A DNA stretch of 39,642 nt from Flammeovirga sp. SJP92 (GTDB lineage Bacteria > Bacteroidota > Bacteroidia > Cytophagales > Flammeovirgaceae). The notes beneath the pieces were generated by a model. That model had not been told where the DNA came from. It did not search any database and was given only the letters and a program-made list of their open reading frames with translations. Where the stretch lies: NCBI RefSeq assembly GCF_001583495.1, contig NZ_LQAQ01000087.1, positions 1 through 39,642 of the forward strand, in the 5' to 3' direction. A program made the translations under genes and the position numbers. How positions within the stretch are numbered: position 1 is the first letter of the stretch; each line of letters opens with the position of its first letter. Positions 8,063 through 18,000 of the stretch are shown here, piece by piece.

Positions 8063-9976
8063 CTATTCTTTAATCAGTTCCACCCCTTTCGCATTGGAGA
8101 ATGTTCCTTTGTAGGATAAGAATTGATCAACAGTATTGAACATTCCTGTGTTGCCATTCGCTTCTGCTCTTTGTCTTTCCACAGCTTCATTATAGTTGGT
8201 GGTGTTGCTTGACATTTCATTATTAGGGTAGTCGAATCTTCTTGATCTCACATAAGAAGTGGTACCCGGTGAGTGGAATGGAATCGTTTTGTAACCTACC
8301 ACTTCTGGCATAGGACGGCCGGCTGTGATTTCATCTCTAGGGTCTACTTTATAAACAGGGATATCGATGTTTTCATAAAGGTTGCGGTCCAGTTCAGGAG
8401 TTACAAACGATGGAAGATGTGTTCTGTTCCAAAGTGTGTAAGTATTGATGCCATTCCCGATTTGAGAAATCCACGCTTGGTAGATGATGTTGTCTAGTTT
8501 ATTGGTAGAAGATGCATAAGCAAATACCTCGTTGGAGATGTAGCTTTCTTTAGAGGCATTGTAATCAAAACCTTTACCTTCTTCTGTTGTTTCGTAAGCG
8601 TCAATAGCTCCTTCAACGTATTCAATCCCAGGATAGAAACGGTTATATTTATCAAACGCATCTCTCATTCCTAATTCAAAATACTGCTGAGAATTACCAC
8701 CAATCAAATTTTTCTCAATGGCTTCCGCAATCATAAAGTGTACTTCATCAGAACCCATGATGATGGTTGGAGAAAGTGGATTGAACACAGTCATGTTATT
8801 CAGCGAAGCGAAAATAAACTTATCACCACCATCAGCTAGTGCATATTTATCATTGACTTTTAATTGTCCATCATTCATTCTGGCAAAGTAACCTGCATTG
8901 ACAGGTGATGCATTTGCGATATCGCCATCCGGTTCTACTGCAAAAACGGCCGTCTGACCATCTTGATCACCCATTCTTGTACCTCTTAAAGAGACAGGTT
9001 TATAAGCAGTTCCCCATTCCTCAGCCATTTCAAATGGATCGAAATCTTTAGAAGGAATCACCATGGTAGAAGGGGAAGAAGAGTAATCGTGCATACCCAC
9101 CAGCCAGAATACACGCGGGTCTTTACGGGACTGCATGGATTTCAAGGAAGTTTCACTGATATAACCATAAGCAAAACCACCCACTTGTGAAGTCATGCTG
9201 GCACCAACTCCATTCATGTGCTGTCCCCAAGGACCGCCGTTTAATGAGTGCTCTAATTTGGCAGATTCGTCTAATGTAGAAATATAACCTGCATTGTGAT
9301 TAAAAGCTTCAGTAAAAATTTCTTTAGCTCTTCCAGCATCGCCTTCAGACATATAAAGTGCCACTTTCATAAGCATAGCGTTGGCTAACTTTTGCCATTT
9401 TAAAGCATCACCTCTATAATAAAAATCATCAGTGAAGGTTTCACCGTTTGCCACCCAATCTCTACCATTTCTTAAGTCGACAACCATTGCTTCTAAGGCC
9501 TCTTTTTGCGTGTCATATTTCGGGTATAAAATATGCTCCACATAGCCAAGTCCTGCTTCTGTGTAAGGAATATCTCCATAAAGAGACAAGACTTTCATCA
9601 TATCAATCACTTTTATGATTTTCACTTGACCTAACTGCGCGGAAGCTTCAGGAAGTTTGGATTCAAGATCAGCTACGTTTTTCATCACATCTTTATAGAT
9701 GTTGTTCCAGGCCCATTCTTTATAAGAGGTGCTAAATGCTTCTCCTGCCGCGTACAAGTTACCAGTGGCTTGAGACATTGGGCCTGTCATGATGATTTGA
9801 GTTCTCCATGCTTCACCTCCGTCTGTATAAGGTTTGTTTTGAATATGAGTGAACTGATACTTAGGGTTCATTTCATCAGAAGCCCAAGGATCTGAGTTCA
9901 TTTCTTCAAATTTATTCGTACAAGAAAACATACTTGTGGCTAAAACAGCCCCCAAAAATAGTTGGTTTGCTTTCAT
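8063..9976 (-). CDS. SusD/RagB-family nutrient-binding lipoprotein
   Basis: A 637-residue SusD-like protein, the surface lipoprotein that forms a lid over a SusC transporter and captures ligand. The start at 9976 is an ATG; four codons further upstream the frame only offers TTG. The N-terminus MKANQLFLGAVLATSMFSC is a lipoprotein signal with Cys19 as the lipidation site, followed by the typical KFEEMNSDPW. The helical TPR-like core includes LSLYGDIPYTEAGLGY, WQKLANAMLMKVALYMSEGD, the acidic-aromatic stretch EVHFMIAEAIEKN and a late WISQIGNG. It best fits the SusD_2-like branch and is clearly paralogous to the gene at 18127. It follows susC by 67 bases, with a small hairpin (stem 10004-10008 and 10022-10026) between. 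Substrate unknown: no degradative enzyme is nearby. Confidence 0.93.
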   Translation of the reverse strand: MKANQLFLGAVLATSMFSCTNKFEEMNSDPWASDEMNPKYQFTHIQNKPYTDGGEAWRTQIIMTGPMSQATGNLYAAGEAFSTSYKEWAWNNIYKDVMKNVADLESKLPEASAQLGQVKIIKVIDMMKVLSLYGDIPYTEAGLGYVEHILYPKYDTQKEALEAMVVDLRNGRDWVANGETFTDDFYYRGDALKWQKLANAMLMKVALYMSEGDAGRAKEIFTEAFNHNAGYISTLDESAKLEHSLNGGPWGQHMNGVGASMTSQVGGFAYGYISETSLKSMQSRKDPRVFWLVGMHDYSSSPSTMVIPSKDFDPFEMAEEWGTAYKPVSLRGTRMGDQDGQTAVFAVEPDGDIANASPVNAGYFARMNDGQLKVNDKYALADGGDKFIFASLNNMTVFNPLSPTIIMGSDEVHFMIAEAIEKNLIGGNSQQYFELGMRDAFDKYNRFYPGIEYVEGAIDAYETTEEGKGFDYNASKESYISNEVFAYASSTNKLDNIIYQAWISQIGNGINTYTLWNRTHLPSFVTPELDRNLYENIDIPVYKVDPRDEITAGRPMPEVVGYKTIPFHSPGTTSYVRSRRFDYPNNEMSSNTTNYNEAVERQRAEANGNTGMFNTVDQFLSYKGTFSNAKGVELIKE

Positions 9977-10043
9977 CGTTTTTATCAATTTATAGGTAGT
10001 TCCGCCACCTGCTTTTCACAAGTGGCAGAAGTGTATGGATTAA

Positions 10044-13000
10044 TTAAAATTTAGCGTTTAGTTTTAAACCGAATGTTCTAGGCAGAGGGTAAGACCCTAC
10101 TTCCATACCTTGAGCATTACCGTAAGAGAAACTAGCGGCAGGGTCAATGTTGTCAGTGCTTTTCCATAAGTAACCTAAGTTAGAAGCTACAAAAGACAAC
10201 TGAAGGTTTTGCATTTTTGCACTTGAAACCATTGTTTTAGGGAAAGTGTACCCCACGGAGATTTCACTGATTCTGATATAAGAAGCATCATAAACGTGTG
10301 CCTCATCAATTCCTGCTGTGGTTTGATAATAGTTTTGAAGGTCTTGGTCTGTTGTGAATCCTTCAAAAGGTTCTCCGTTTTCATAAACCATTCCGCCAGG
10401 ATTGTATACCCCAGTTTCATGCATTGTATTCCTTCCGTCAGCAGTGTCTTGATGCTTACCATTAGAGTACATATTGGCATTGGTAGATGAGTAAATGTCA
10501 CCGCCAAACTTTGCATCGATCACCATGCCGAAAGAGATGTTCTTATATTGGAATTGATTGACCCAGCCGACCATAAATGGCTGTACACCATTACCAATTT
10601 GCTGGTATCCGTCTTCTACCATTGGCATACCATCTTCATTCACAATGATATTCCCATTATCATCTCTCTTATAAGCGGTACCCATGATTGTTCCGTAAGC
10701 TTGACCGGGTGCTGCCACAATATTGACAGGGCCTTCACCTACTAAGTACTGATCCACACCTTCTGATAAGGAAACCACTTCATTGTAATTGTAAGCAAAG
10801 TTGACTTGTGTATGCCAGTTCAGGTCTTGCTTTCTAATTACATGATACCCTAATGCGACTTCCACCCCTTTGTTGATGATTTCACCTGCGTTGATAATGG
10901 CATCTTCATAACCTGATGATTCCGGAATACGTACTTTCATAATCTGATCAACAGAACTTGAATTATAGTAAGTCATGTCTAAATTCACACGGTCGTCAAA
11001 CATTCTTAAGTTCATACCCAATTCATATGAAGTCTGCATTGAAGGTTTCAACTGACTATTGTTGATGGTATTGCCATAGATAGCACCTGTTTGAAGACCG
11101 TCTTGTGTTTGACCATCAATTTGATAGTATTGTTGCAACATATAAGGGTCGGTATCTGAACCTACTTTTGCCCATGATGCTCTCACTTTACCAAATGTCA
11201 GCCAATCAGGTACTGTCCAGTCCATATCCGAAAATACCCAAGAACCGCTGATGGATGGATAGAAATAAGAATTGTTGTCTAATGGAAGTGTTGAAGACCA
11301 GTCATTACGACCTGAAACATCTAAGAACAAGTAACCATCATAACCAATAGACGCAGTGGCATAAACTGAACTGATTGCTTTTTCATAAGTATTGTAAGAG
11401 GCAAAACGGTCGGAGCCCGATTGAGGGTTTTGCTGTAATGGATCTGAGAAATTAGAAGAACCAGTATCAGAATATCTTCTGTAAATATGCATATAAGAAG
11501 TACCTACATTGGCTACTACATCAAATTTTCCAAACTGATTGTCATACATCAACATTGCATCAAAGTTATCTTCTCTGTCTAGCTGTGTTCTCTCATACGC
11601 TCTCCCAGATTCATACCAAGGTGTATACAAAGGCTCTAATACATCGGCTCTCCAAGCAGTATAATCTGTACCTGCTCTACCTTGTACTTTCAAATGGTCA
11701 GTGATATCATAAGTAGCAGAAGCCATACCCAAAATTCTATCTTTTGTATCATGAAATTTGGTTTCATACATGGTCCAATAAGGGTTTTCATTATTCTCAT
11801 TATAACCGATAGGGCGCCCCTCATCATCTTTATAATCCTTCATCCAAGTAATATCATACGTATTTGGAATCGCATTCATATTGCTCATGTAATTATTGAC
11901 GTTGTTGCCCATGTATGGTCTGTTATAGGCTTCCTCTTTGATGTAATTCATTCGAGCATCAATGTGGAATTTATCCGTAATATCACTTGTGCCTCTTAAA
12001 GAAAAAGTATTTCTCTCATAGCTTTGGTTGTCCGTGTTGCCATTGTTGGACATGTTGGAATACGAGAAACGAAGTGTTCCTGCATCCGATACTTTTGTCA
12101 AAGCAACATTGGTATTGGCAGTATAAGAAGGCTTGAAGAACAAATCATAGTTGTCATAAAACTGTACTGTTCTTTCTTCTCCATCATAATACTTGTCAGT
12201 AGTTAATCCTGGCGTCACTTTGGGGCCCCACATCCCATAATCACGTCTTGGATCAGTAGGAAACATGCCATTGGTACCATGAGCATATTCTTCTTGATTG
12301 TCAGGGGTGATGCCTAAAGTACTGATGGTAGACGAGTGTGAAAAATCCACCCCGATTCCTTTCTGTCCACCTTTGCCAGATTTGGTTGTAATCATAATTA
12401 CACCATTAATACCTCTTGAACCGTAGATGGCCGTAGCGGCAGGTCCTTTCAGAACGTTGATGGATTCAATGTCTTCTGCATTGATACCCGACATACCGTC
12501 GCCCGTATCAATACCGCCACTGTCACCATCATTGGCATTGGATACGTTGGAGTTGTTCATCGGGATTCCGTCTATTACATATAACGGTTGATTGGAACCG
12601 TCTAGAATAGCGTTACCACGAATGACCACATTGGATGAAGAACCCGGAGAACCGCCAACCTGATTGATCTGAACACCAGCCACTTTACCTGCCAAATTAT
12701 TCATTACGTTGGAAGAAGAAGTGACGGCGCCAAGATCATCGCTAGAAACTTCCTGAACGGCGTAACCTAACGATCTTTCATCCCTTTCAACACCAAGTCC
12801 AACCACCACTAATTCTTCCATTTCTGTAGCATCAGGCTCCAGCTTGATTGAAATGACATTTTGGTTGTTGACGTTGATCTCTGTGGTTTTATAACCGATA
12901 TACGAGACTTGCAACAGGCTTGTGGGAGTGGCTTGGAGTTCAAAATTACCATCCATATCGGTAATTGATCCTTTTGAAGTCCCTTTGATTTTAATGGACG

Positions 13001-13133
13001 CACCAATAAGCGGTTCACCTGTCATTGCATCCTTAATAGAACCTTTGATGAGTTGTTCCTGTGCATGAAGTGTAAGCATACACGTCATGAACAGTACAAC
13101 CATCACACTGATGGAATGTAAAATTCTTTTCAT
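10044..13133 (-). CDS. SusC/RagA-family TonB-dependent outer-membrane transporter
   Basis: The 1029-residue outer-membrane transporter moves ligand handed over by its SusD partner, using TonB energy. MKRILHSISVMVVLFMTCML...LHAQ is the signal peptide. A carboxypeptidase-regulatory-like domain follows (about 25-110: IKGSIKDAMTGEPLIGASIK, GSITDMDGNFEL, VSYIGYKTTEI), then a TonB-box region EELVVVGLG, the plug (LAGKVAGVQI, QPLYVIDGIPMNNSN, DIESINVLKGPAATAIYGSR, GVIMITTKSG), and the barrel, ending in an aromatic-rich strand with LPRTFGLKLNAKF. The full length is normal. Transcription probably starts far upstream: the best -7 box is at 13730-13737, which leaves a leader of about 590 bases containing a repeat element. 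Paralogous to the gene at 15018. Confidence 0.95.
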   Translation of the reverse strand: MKRILHSISVMVVLFMTCMLTLHAQEQLIKGSIKDAMTGEPLIGASIKIKGTSKGSITDMDGNFELQATPTSLLQVSYIGYKTTEINVNNQNVISIKLEPDATEMEELVVVGLGVERDERSLGYAVQEVSSDDLGAVTSSSNVMNNLAGKVAGVQINQVGGSPGSSSNVVIRGNAILDGSNQPLYVIDGIPMNNSNVSNANDGDSGGIDTGDGMSGINAEDIESINVLKGPAATAIYGSRGINGVIMITTKSGKGGQKGIGVDFSHSSTISTLGITPDNQEEYAHGTNGMFPTDPRRDYGMWGPKVTPGLTTDKYYDGEERTVQFYDNYDLFFKPSYTANTNVALTKVSDAGTLRFSYSNMSNNGNTDNQSYERNTFSLRGTSDITDKFHIDARMNYIKEEAYNRPYMGNNVNNYMSNMNAIPNTYDITWMKDYKDDEGRPIGYNENNENPYWTMYETKFHDTKDRILGMASATYDITDHLKVQGRAGTDYTAWRADVLEPLYTPWYESGRAYERTQLDREDNFDAMLMYDNQFGKFDVVANVGTSYMHIYRRYSDTGSSNFSDPLQQNPQSGSDRFASYNTYEKAISSVYATASIGYDGYLFLDVSGRNDWSSTLPLDNNSYFYPSISGSWVFSDMDWTVPDWLTFGKVRASWAKVGSDTDPYMLQQYYQIDGQTQDGLQTGAIYGNTINNSQLKPSMQTSYELGMNLRMFDDRVNLDMTYYNSSSVDQIMKVRIPESSGYEDAIINAGEIINKGVEVALGYHVIRKQDLNWHTQVNFAYNYNEVVSLSEGVDQYLVGEGPVNIVAAPGQAYGTIMGTAYKRDDNGNIIVNEDGMPMVEDGYQQIGNGVQPFMVGWVNQFQYKNISFGMVIDAKFGGDIYSSTNANMYSNGKHQDTADGRNTMHETGVYNPGGMVYENGEPFEGFTTDQDLQNYYQTTAGIDEAHVYDASYIRISEISVGYTFPKTMVSSAKMQNLQLSFVASNLGYLWKSTDNIDPAASFSYGNAQGMEVGSYPLPRTFGLKLNAKF

Positions 13134-13242
13134 TTTACGATAAGTGAGTTAATAAAATAGTTTACAATAAGAGTGTATATCGTGCATTCATTAGGTTTAA
13201 CAGAAAAAAATGCAGTAAAAATTCATTCAACGTAACTTAAGT

Positions 13243-13631
13243 ACTCTGTAAACTAAATTATCGTCAACTTTCACGCAACATTTCTACGAGCTTTGAAGGT
13301 TCTACTTTCAACCTTCCTTCTTCTTCATTTTTGTCTTGAAACAAAAACGAAGCAAAAAATTCAAGGCTTAGAAGTCAAAAGCTAAATTCCATTCCTTTCG
13401 CCTAAATGATTTTAAACTCGCTAAAGCTCAAACAGGAAAATCATTTTTAAAGGCTCAATTCATGAAATTCTTAACGCTTTTCCCTTCAAGGCCGGAGAGC
13501 ACTACCAAACTATAATGGTAGAAAACTCACTGGCGCGAATGTTAAGCGTAAGCGTCATTCGTGTCCTTCATATCATCAGAAATCTCCTGATTTCTAAATA
13601 CTATAAACAACGAAAACTTAGTTTACAGTGT
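13243..13631 (+). repeat. Noncoding repeat with terminal inverted repeats, right copy
   Basis: A roughly 385-bp element bounded by CTGTAAACTAA (13246-13256) and its exact complement TTAGTTTACAG (13618-13628); weaker similarity extends several bases further each side (TAC before CTG, TCG inside). No transposase or other coding frame is visible, so it resembles a MITE-type nonautonomous element. A diverged, shortened copy in the opposite orientation lies at 7689-7975. It sits between susC (start 13133) and the best upstream promoter candidate. Target-site duplications are not obvious. Confidence 0.65.
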
Positions 13632-13729
13632 ATTAAGGTATCTAAATAAAAATCTAGTAAAAATATAAACTCTGTATGTTTTGATATAACTTGTTTGTCT
13701 ATAAACACTTTAGAAGTGTATTATAAACG

Positions 13730-13759
13730 CAAATGTATACGATGTTTTTGAAAATACAA
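13730..13759 (-). promoter_or_regulatory. Candidate promoter of the minus-strand SusC/SusD operon
   Basis: The minus strand reads TTG (13759-13757), 19 bases, then TACATTTG (13737-13730), matching the Bacteroidota -33/-7 arrangement. The -7 octamer is identical to that proposed for the divergent operon. Transcription would start near 13723, about 590 bases before susC. No better TAnnTTTG was found closer to the gene. Confidence 0.5.
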
Positions 13760-14010
13760 TAACACAATGCACATTGATGCGTGTTTTTGCTTTTGATATG
13801 CCTGTTTATAGTGTCGATATTCATTTGTAATCATTAAAAAACAGTGTTTCTGTATCGTTTTTCTAAACCTTAATAAAAAATGCTAATATTATTTTAAAGA
13901 TGTTATAAACATTGTTATTAGCTACTATACCTTTTGTGAGTAGTGTTATTCAGGCGTGTTTATTTTAATTTTTTGATCCAAAAAGTGAAAATAGATGGTG
14001 TTTTTTCAGT

Positions 14011-14028
14011 GTGCCTATTTATGCATGA
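14011..14028 (+). promoter_or_regulatory. 18-bp repeated motif, copy 1 (possible operator)
   Basis: GTGCCTATTTATGCATGA differs by two bases from the copy at 14634-14651. No good -7 box follows it on the + strand; on the minus strand TATTTTCA lies about 20 bases downstream, one base off consensus. A shared regulator site is an inference. Confidence 0.4.
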
Positions 14029-14631
14029 ATGGAAAAGTAATTAAAAAAGCTCCTCTTCAATACTTGGTCTTTTTACCCTATTTTTTTGAGATGAAATTAA
14101 TTTTACATCATTGAAAATGTATTGTTTGATATTGTGCAATGTTAGTGTGGGGAGTTTTTAGAAGAAAATGTTCATTGTTTGAAAGAGACCGGTTTATCTA
14201 TAACAATAGATTTTCATTATAAGATAAGTAAAAAATGCACTTGAAGATTTCTCGATACATATCACTTGATAATGCTAACTCAATCTTAATGAAGGTGATA
14301 TTTAATATTGACAACTTAAATCTATACGATTTCTAGCTAGTAGTTTTCATGATTTCGCATTATTAGACAAATTTAAGCTATCAGGAAAGAAACAATGCCA
14401 AATGCTTGTAATAAAAGCTTCTCAACTATTCTTCTAAAAGTGTTCTATAATTCAATCTAAAAATGACTTTCATGAGTAAAAAGGAGCACTAAAAATTCAC
14501 TCGTTAATATTAAGTTCATACTCAAAACATGCATATATTTTCTTGTTTATGCTTGTTTATTAAATTTTTCACGCCTATTTACCTGTTTTTAACTATAAAT
14601 TTGCGAATTAATACTAAAAAAACTTATTACG

Positions 14632-14662
14632 TTGTGCCTATTCGTGCATGATGCTACATTTG
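14632..14662 (+). promoter_or_regulatory. Candidate promoter of the plus-strand SusC/SusD operon, containing motif copy 2
   Basis: TTG (14632-14634), 20 bases, then TACATTTG (14655-14662) fits the Bacteroidota promoter pattern. The spacer is almost wholly the second copy of the 18-bp motif, GTGCCTATTCGTGCATGA (14634-14651), so a protein bound there would sit directly between the -33 and -7 boxes. Transcription would begin near 14669. Confidence 0.55.
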
Positions 14663-15017
14663 TAATGTAAACAAGACACTTTTAAAGTTGTCCGACTTAA
14701 TCTCGATGTTATACACATTATAAACAAAATCTCAATAATAAGAAATGAAGAATTTTTACAAGTTTAACCAGAAGAGTTTCTACACTTAACTCAGGTATCA
14801 ATTAATGTAAAATAGATATTGCTTTTTTGGTTTATAAAAGGAGTAATGCTATTTATTCAAATGCTATAGAACTAGACCATATGCTAAAACCAACGAAATT
14901 CTAAAATCAATACAATGTAATTTCTAGCAGTCAATGGACATTGACGCGATAGCATGGTTCAAAAAATTATTTTTGGCTAAGGCCAACTTTAACTACTACA
15001 CTAATCTAATACTGAAA

Positions 15018-18000
15018 ATGAGTAAATTTTACTTAATGCTGTTAAGCATGTTTATGCTTACAACAGGCGCATTGTATGCTCAAGAACGTACTGTCACAGG
15101 TACGGTTACAGATGCGGCCGACAACTCTCCATTGCCAGGTGTGAATGTTTTGATTAAAGGAACAACACTTGGAGCGGTAACAGATTTTGATGGAAACTTC
15201 TCTGTTGTCATTCCATCTCCTGAGAATAATACACTTACATTTTCATTTATAGGCTATAAAACTACAGATTTTAATGTTTCTAACGCTGATAATATTCAAG
15301 TAGGTCTTGAAGCAGACGCAGAAGAATTAGATGAAGTGGTTGTTACAGCACTTGGTATCAAGCGTGAAGAAAGATCGCTTGGTTATGCAGTCTCTGAAGT
15401 GAAATCAGATGATATTGGTGAAAATTCATCAGCCAATTTAATGAACTCATTAAATGGTAAAGTAGCTGGTGTACAGATTACTCCAGTTTCAGGTCCAGCT
15501 TCATCGTCAAACGTAACAATTCGTGGTAATGCAGTACTTTCAGGTTCAAACCAACCATTATATGTAGTGGATGGTGTGCCAATGAGTAACTCTAACTTCG
15601 AAAATGCAGATGACCATGACAACGGTGGTATTGATACAGGTGACGGTCTTTCGTCGATCAACCCTGATGATATCGAGTCAATGTCAGTACTTAAAGGTCC
15701 TGCAGCAACTGCATTATACGGTACACGTGCTATTAACGGTGTAATTTTAATTACTACAAAGTCTGGTGAGAAAAGACAAGGTTTAGGAATTGACTTCTCA
15801 ACAGGTGTAAACTTTGATGTGGTTGGTATTACTCCAACAATGCAAAACCAATATGCTCATGGTACAATGGGTGACTTCCCTGTTGATCCTAGATCTACGG
15901 AAGGTAACAGAATGTGGGGTCCTATGCTTACTCCTGGTATGACTACTAATAAATATTTTGACAATCAAACAAGAACTGTTCAGCATTATAATATTTATGA
16001 TGAATTATACAGAACTGGTGTAACATTCAACAACAGTATTTCATTGACAGGTGGTAACGAATCATCAAATGTACGTTTCTCTTACTCAAACATGAGTAAC
16101 CAAGGTAATGTTGAGAATTCAACTTTCAACAGACATACCTTCAACTTGAGAGGTACAACAAAAATGATCAATGATAAATTGACAGTAGACTCAAGAGTTA
16201 CATATACTCACCAGGAAGCGAATAACAGAATGGCGATGGGTAACTCAGTATACAACTACCAAAATGCTTTAATGGGTATTCCAAATACAATTAGCATGGA
16301 TTGGTTAAGAGACAATTATAAAGATGCAAATGGACGTCCTGTAGGTTATGACCAAATCAACAATAACCCTTACTGGACAATGAATGAAGTACAAAACTAT
16401 GACAAGCAAGATCGTATGTTAGGTATGTTAAGCTTAAACTATGAGTTTAACGAAAACCTTAACTTAGTTGCTCGTGGTGGTACAGACGTTACATCTTTCA
16501 GACAAAATGTTCTTGATCCTCTTTATACTCCAAGATATGAGCAAGGTAGAGCTTTTGAAAGAACAAACCTTAGTACTGAAAACAACTTTGATTTCCTTTT
16601 ACAGTACAGTAAGAAATTTGGAAACTTTGATGTAAATGCTACTGCAGGTGGTTCGTATATGCACCAATTGATTGATGCAACAGATGCAGGTTCTGTAAAC
16701 TTTATTTCTGATGATCAGCAACATCCAGGTGCAGGTTCAGATAGATTCTTAGCATTCAGCAGATACGAAAGAGCAATTGCTTCAGTATACGCTACAGCTT
16801 CAATTGGTTATAAAGGATTCTTATTCTTAGATGTTTCGGGTCGTAATGACTGGTCATCAACACTTCCTTTAGATAACAATTCATATTTCTACCCTTCAGT
16901 TTCAGCATCATGGGTATTCTCAGATATGGACTGGAATACACCTGAATGGTTATCATTTGGTAAGTTGAGAGCATCATGGGCACAAGTGGGTTCAGATACA
17001 GACCCTTACAGCTTGTACTTACAGTATAATGTAAACGGTATGTTAGGTGGACGTCCAGGTTTTGGATTCCCAATGGGTGGTATCGAAGGATCTGTGATTC
17101 CAAACCAGAACTTAAGACCTTCAATGTCTAACTCTTATGAATTTGGTTTAGACTTAAGATTATTCGACAATAAATTAGGTTTCGATATCGCATACTACAA
17201 TCAAGTAGCAACAGATCAGATCTTACCAGTTGACGTTTCTAACGCATCAGGATACAACCAAGCTTTAATTAACGCTGGTGAAATTCAAAACAGAGGTGTG
17301 GAATTAATGATCAATTACAGCCCAGTTCAAACAGACAACTTCCGTTGGGATATGACTGTGACAGCGGCTTACAATGAAAACCAAGTAGTTTCATTGACAG
17401 AAGGAGTAGAGTCTTACTTACTAATGCCAACATCTGGATCAGTTTCAGTTCAAGCGATTCCTGGTCAAGCTTACGGTGTGATTATGGGTAAAACGTATGT
17501 GAGAGATGATGCAGGACATGTTGTAGTAAATGAGAACGGTCTTCCATTAGTATCAGATGAAGTTTCAGAAATTGGTAACTCTATTCAACCTTGGATGGCA
17601 GGTTTAAGAAACACATTCAACTATAAAAACTTCTCATTATCAGTATTGATTGATGGTAAGTTTGGTGGTCAGATCTACTCGCAGACAAACGCATCAATGT
17701 ACTCTAGTGGTAAGCACGTGGATACGATTGAAGGTAGACATGATTTCTACTACGGTAACGGCTGGAACCCTGGTAACTTAGTATTAGAAAGTGGTGAGCC
17801 TTTCAATGGTTCAGTTGATCCAGAATTATACTATAGACAAGTGGCTTTAATTGATGAGCATTTCGTTTATGATGCATCATTCATCAAATTAAGAGAAGTA
17901 TCAATCTCTTACCGCTTACCAGCGAAAACATTAGAGAACACTCCATTCAGAAACTTAGCATTTACTGCTTATGGTAACAACTTAGGTTACTTATGGAGAA

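Larger units (their letters stand above)
13763..15017. other. Long divergent regulatory gap between the two susC genes
   Basis: More than 1.2 kb of AT-rich sequence with no convincing gene between the two promoter-proximal regions. It holds several related strings built on TGCC-T-A/G-TTTA and TGCATGA, the clearest being the 18-bp pair listed separately; weaker relatives are ATGCCTGTTTATAG near 13799 and CACGCCTATTTACCTG near 14570. From the proposed start near 14670 to the susC start at 15018 there is a leader of about 350 bases. No transcription factor or small RNA gene could be identified. Confidence 0.5.

Noticed and set aside
8273-8497. Plus-strand frame of 74 codons inside the susD gene
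   Set aside because: It lies fully within a well-supported gene on the other strand, has no recognisable domain, and similar antisense frames occur across both SusC/SusD pairs.
11682-11999. Plus-strand frame of 105 codons rich in Ile/His inside the susC gene
   Set aside because: Antisense to a conserved barrel-coding region; the composition reflects the complement of that gene.
14934-15017. Upstream ATG that would lengthen susC by 28 codons
   Set aside because: The extension puts charged and aromatic residues before a complete signal peptide that starts at 15018.
16792-17124. Minus-strand frame of 110 codons inside the plus-strand susC gene
   Set aside because: Shadow of the conserved barrel region; no start context or family pattern.
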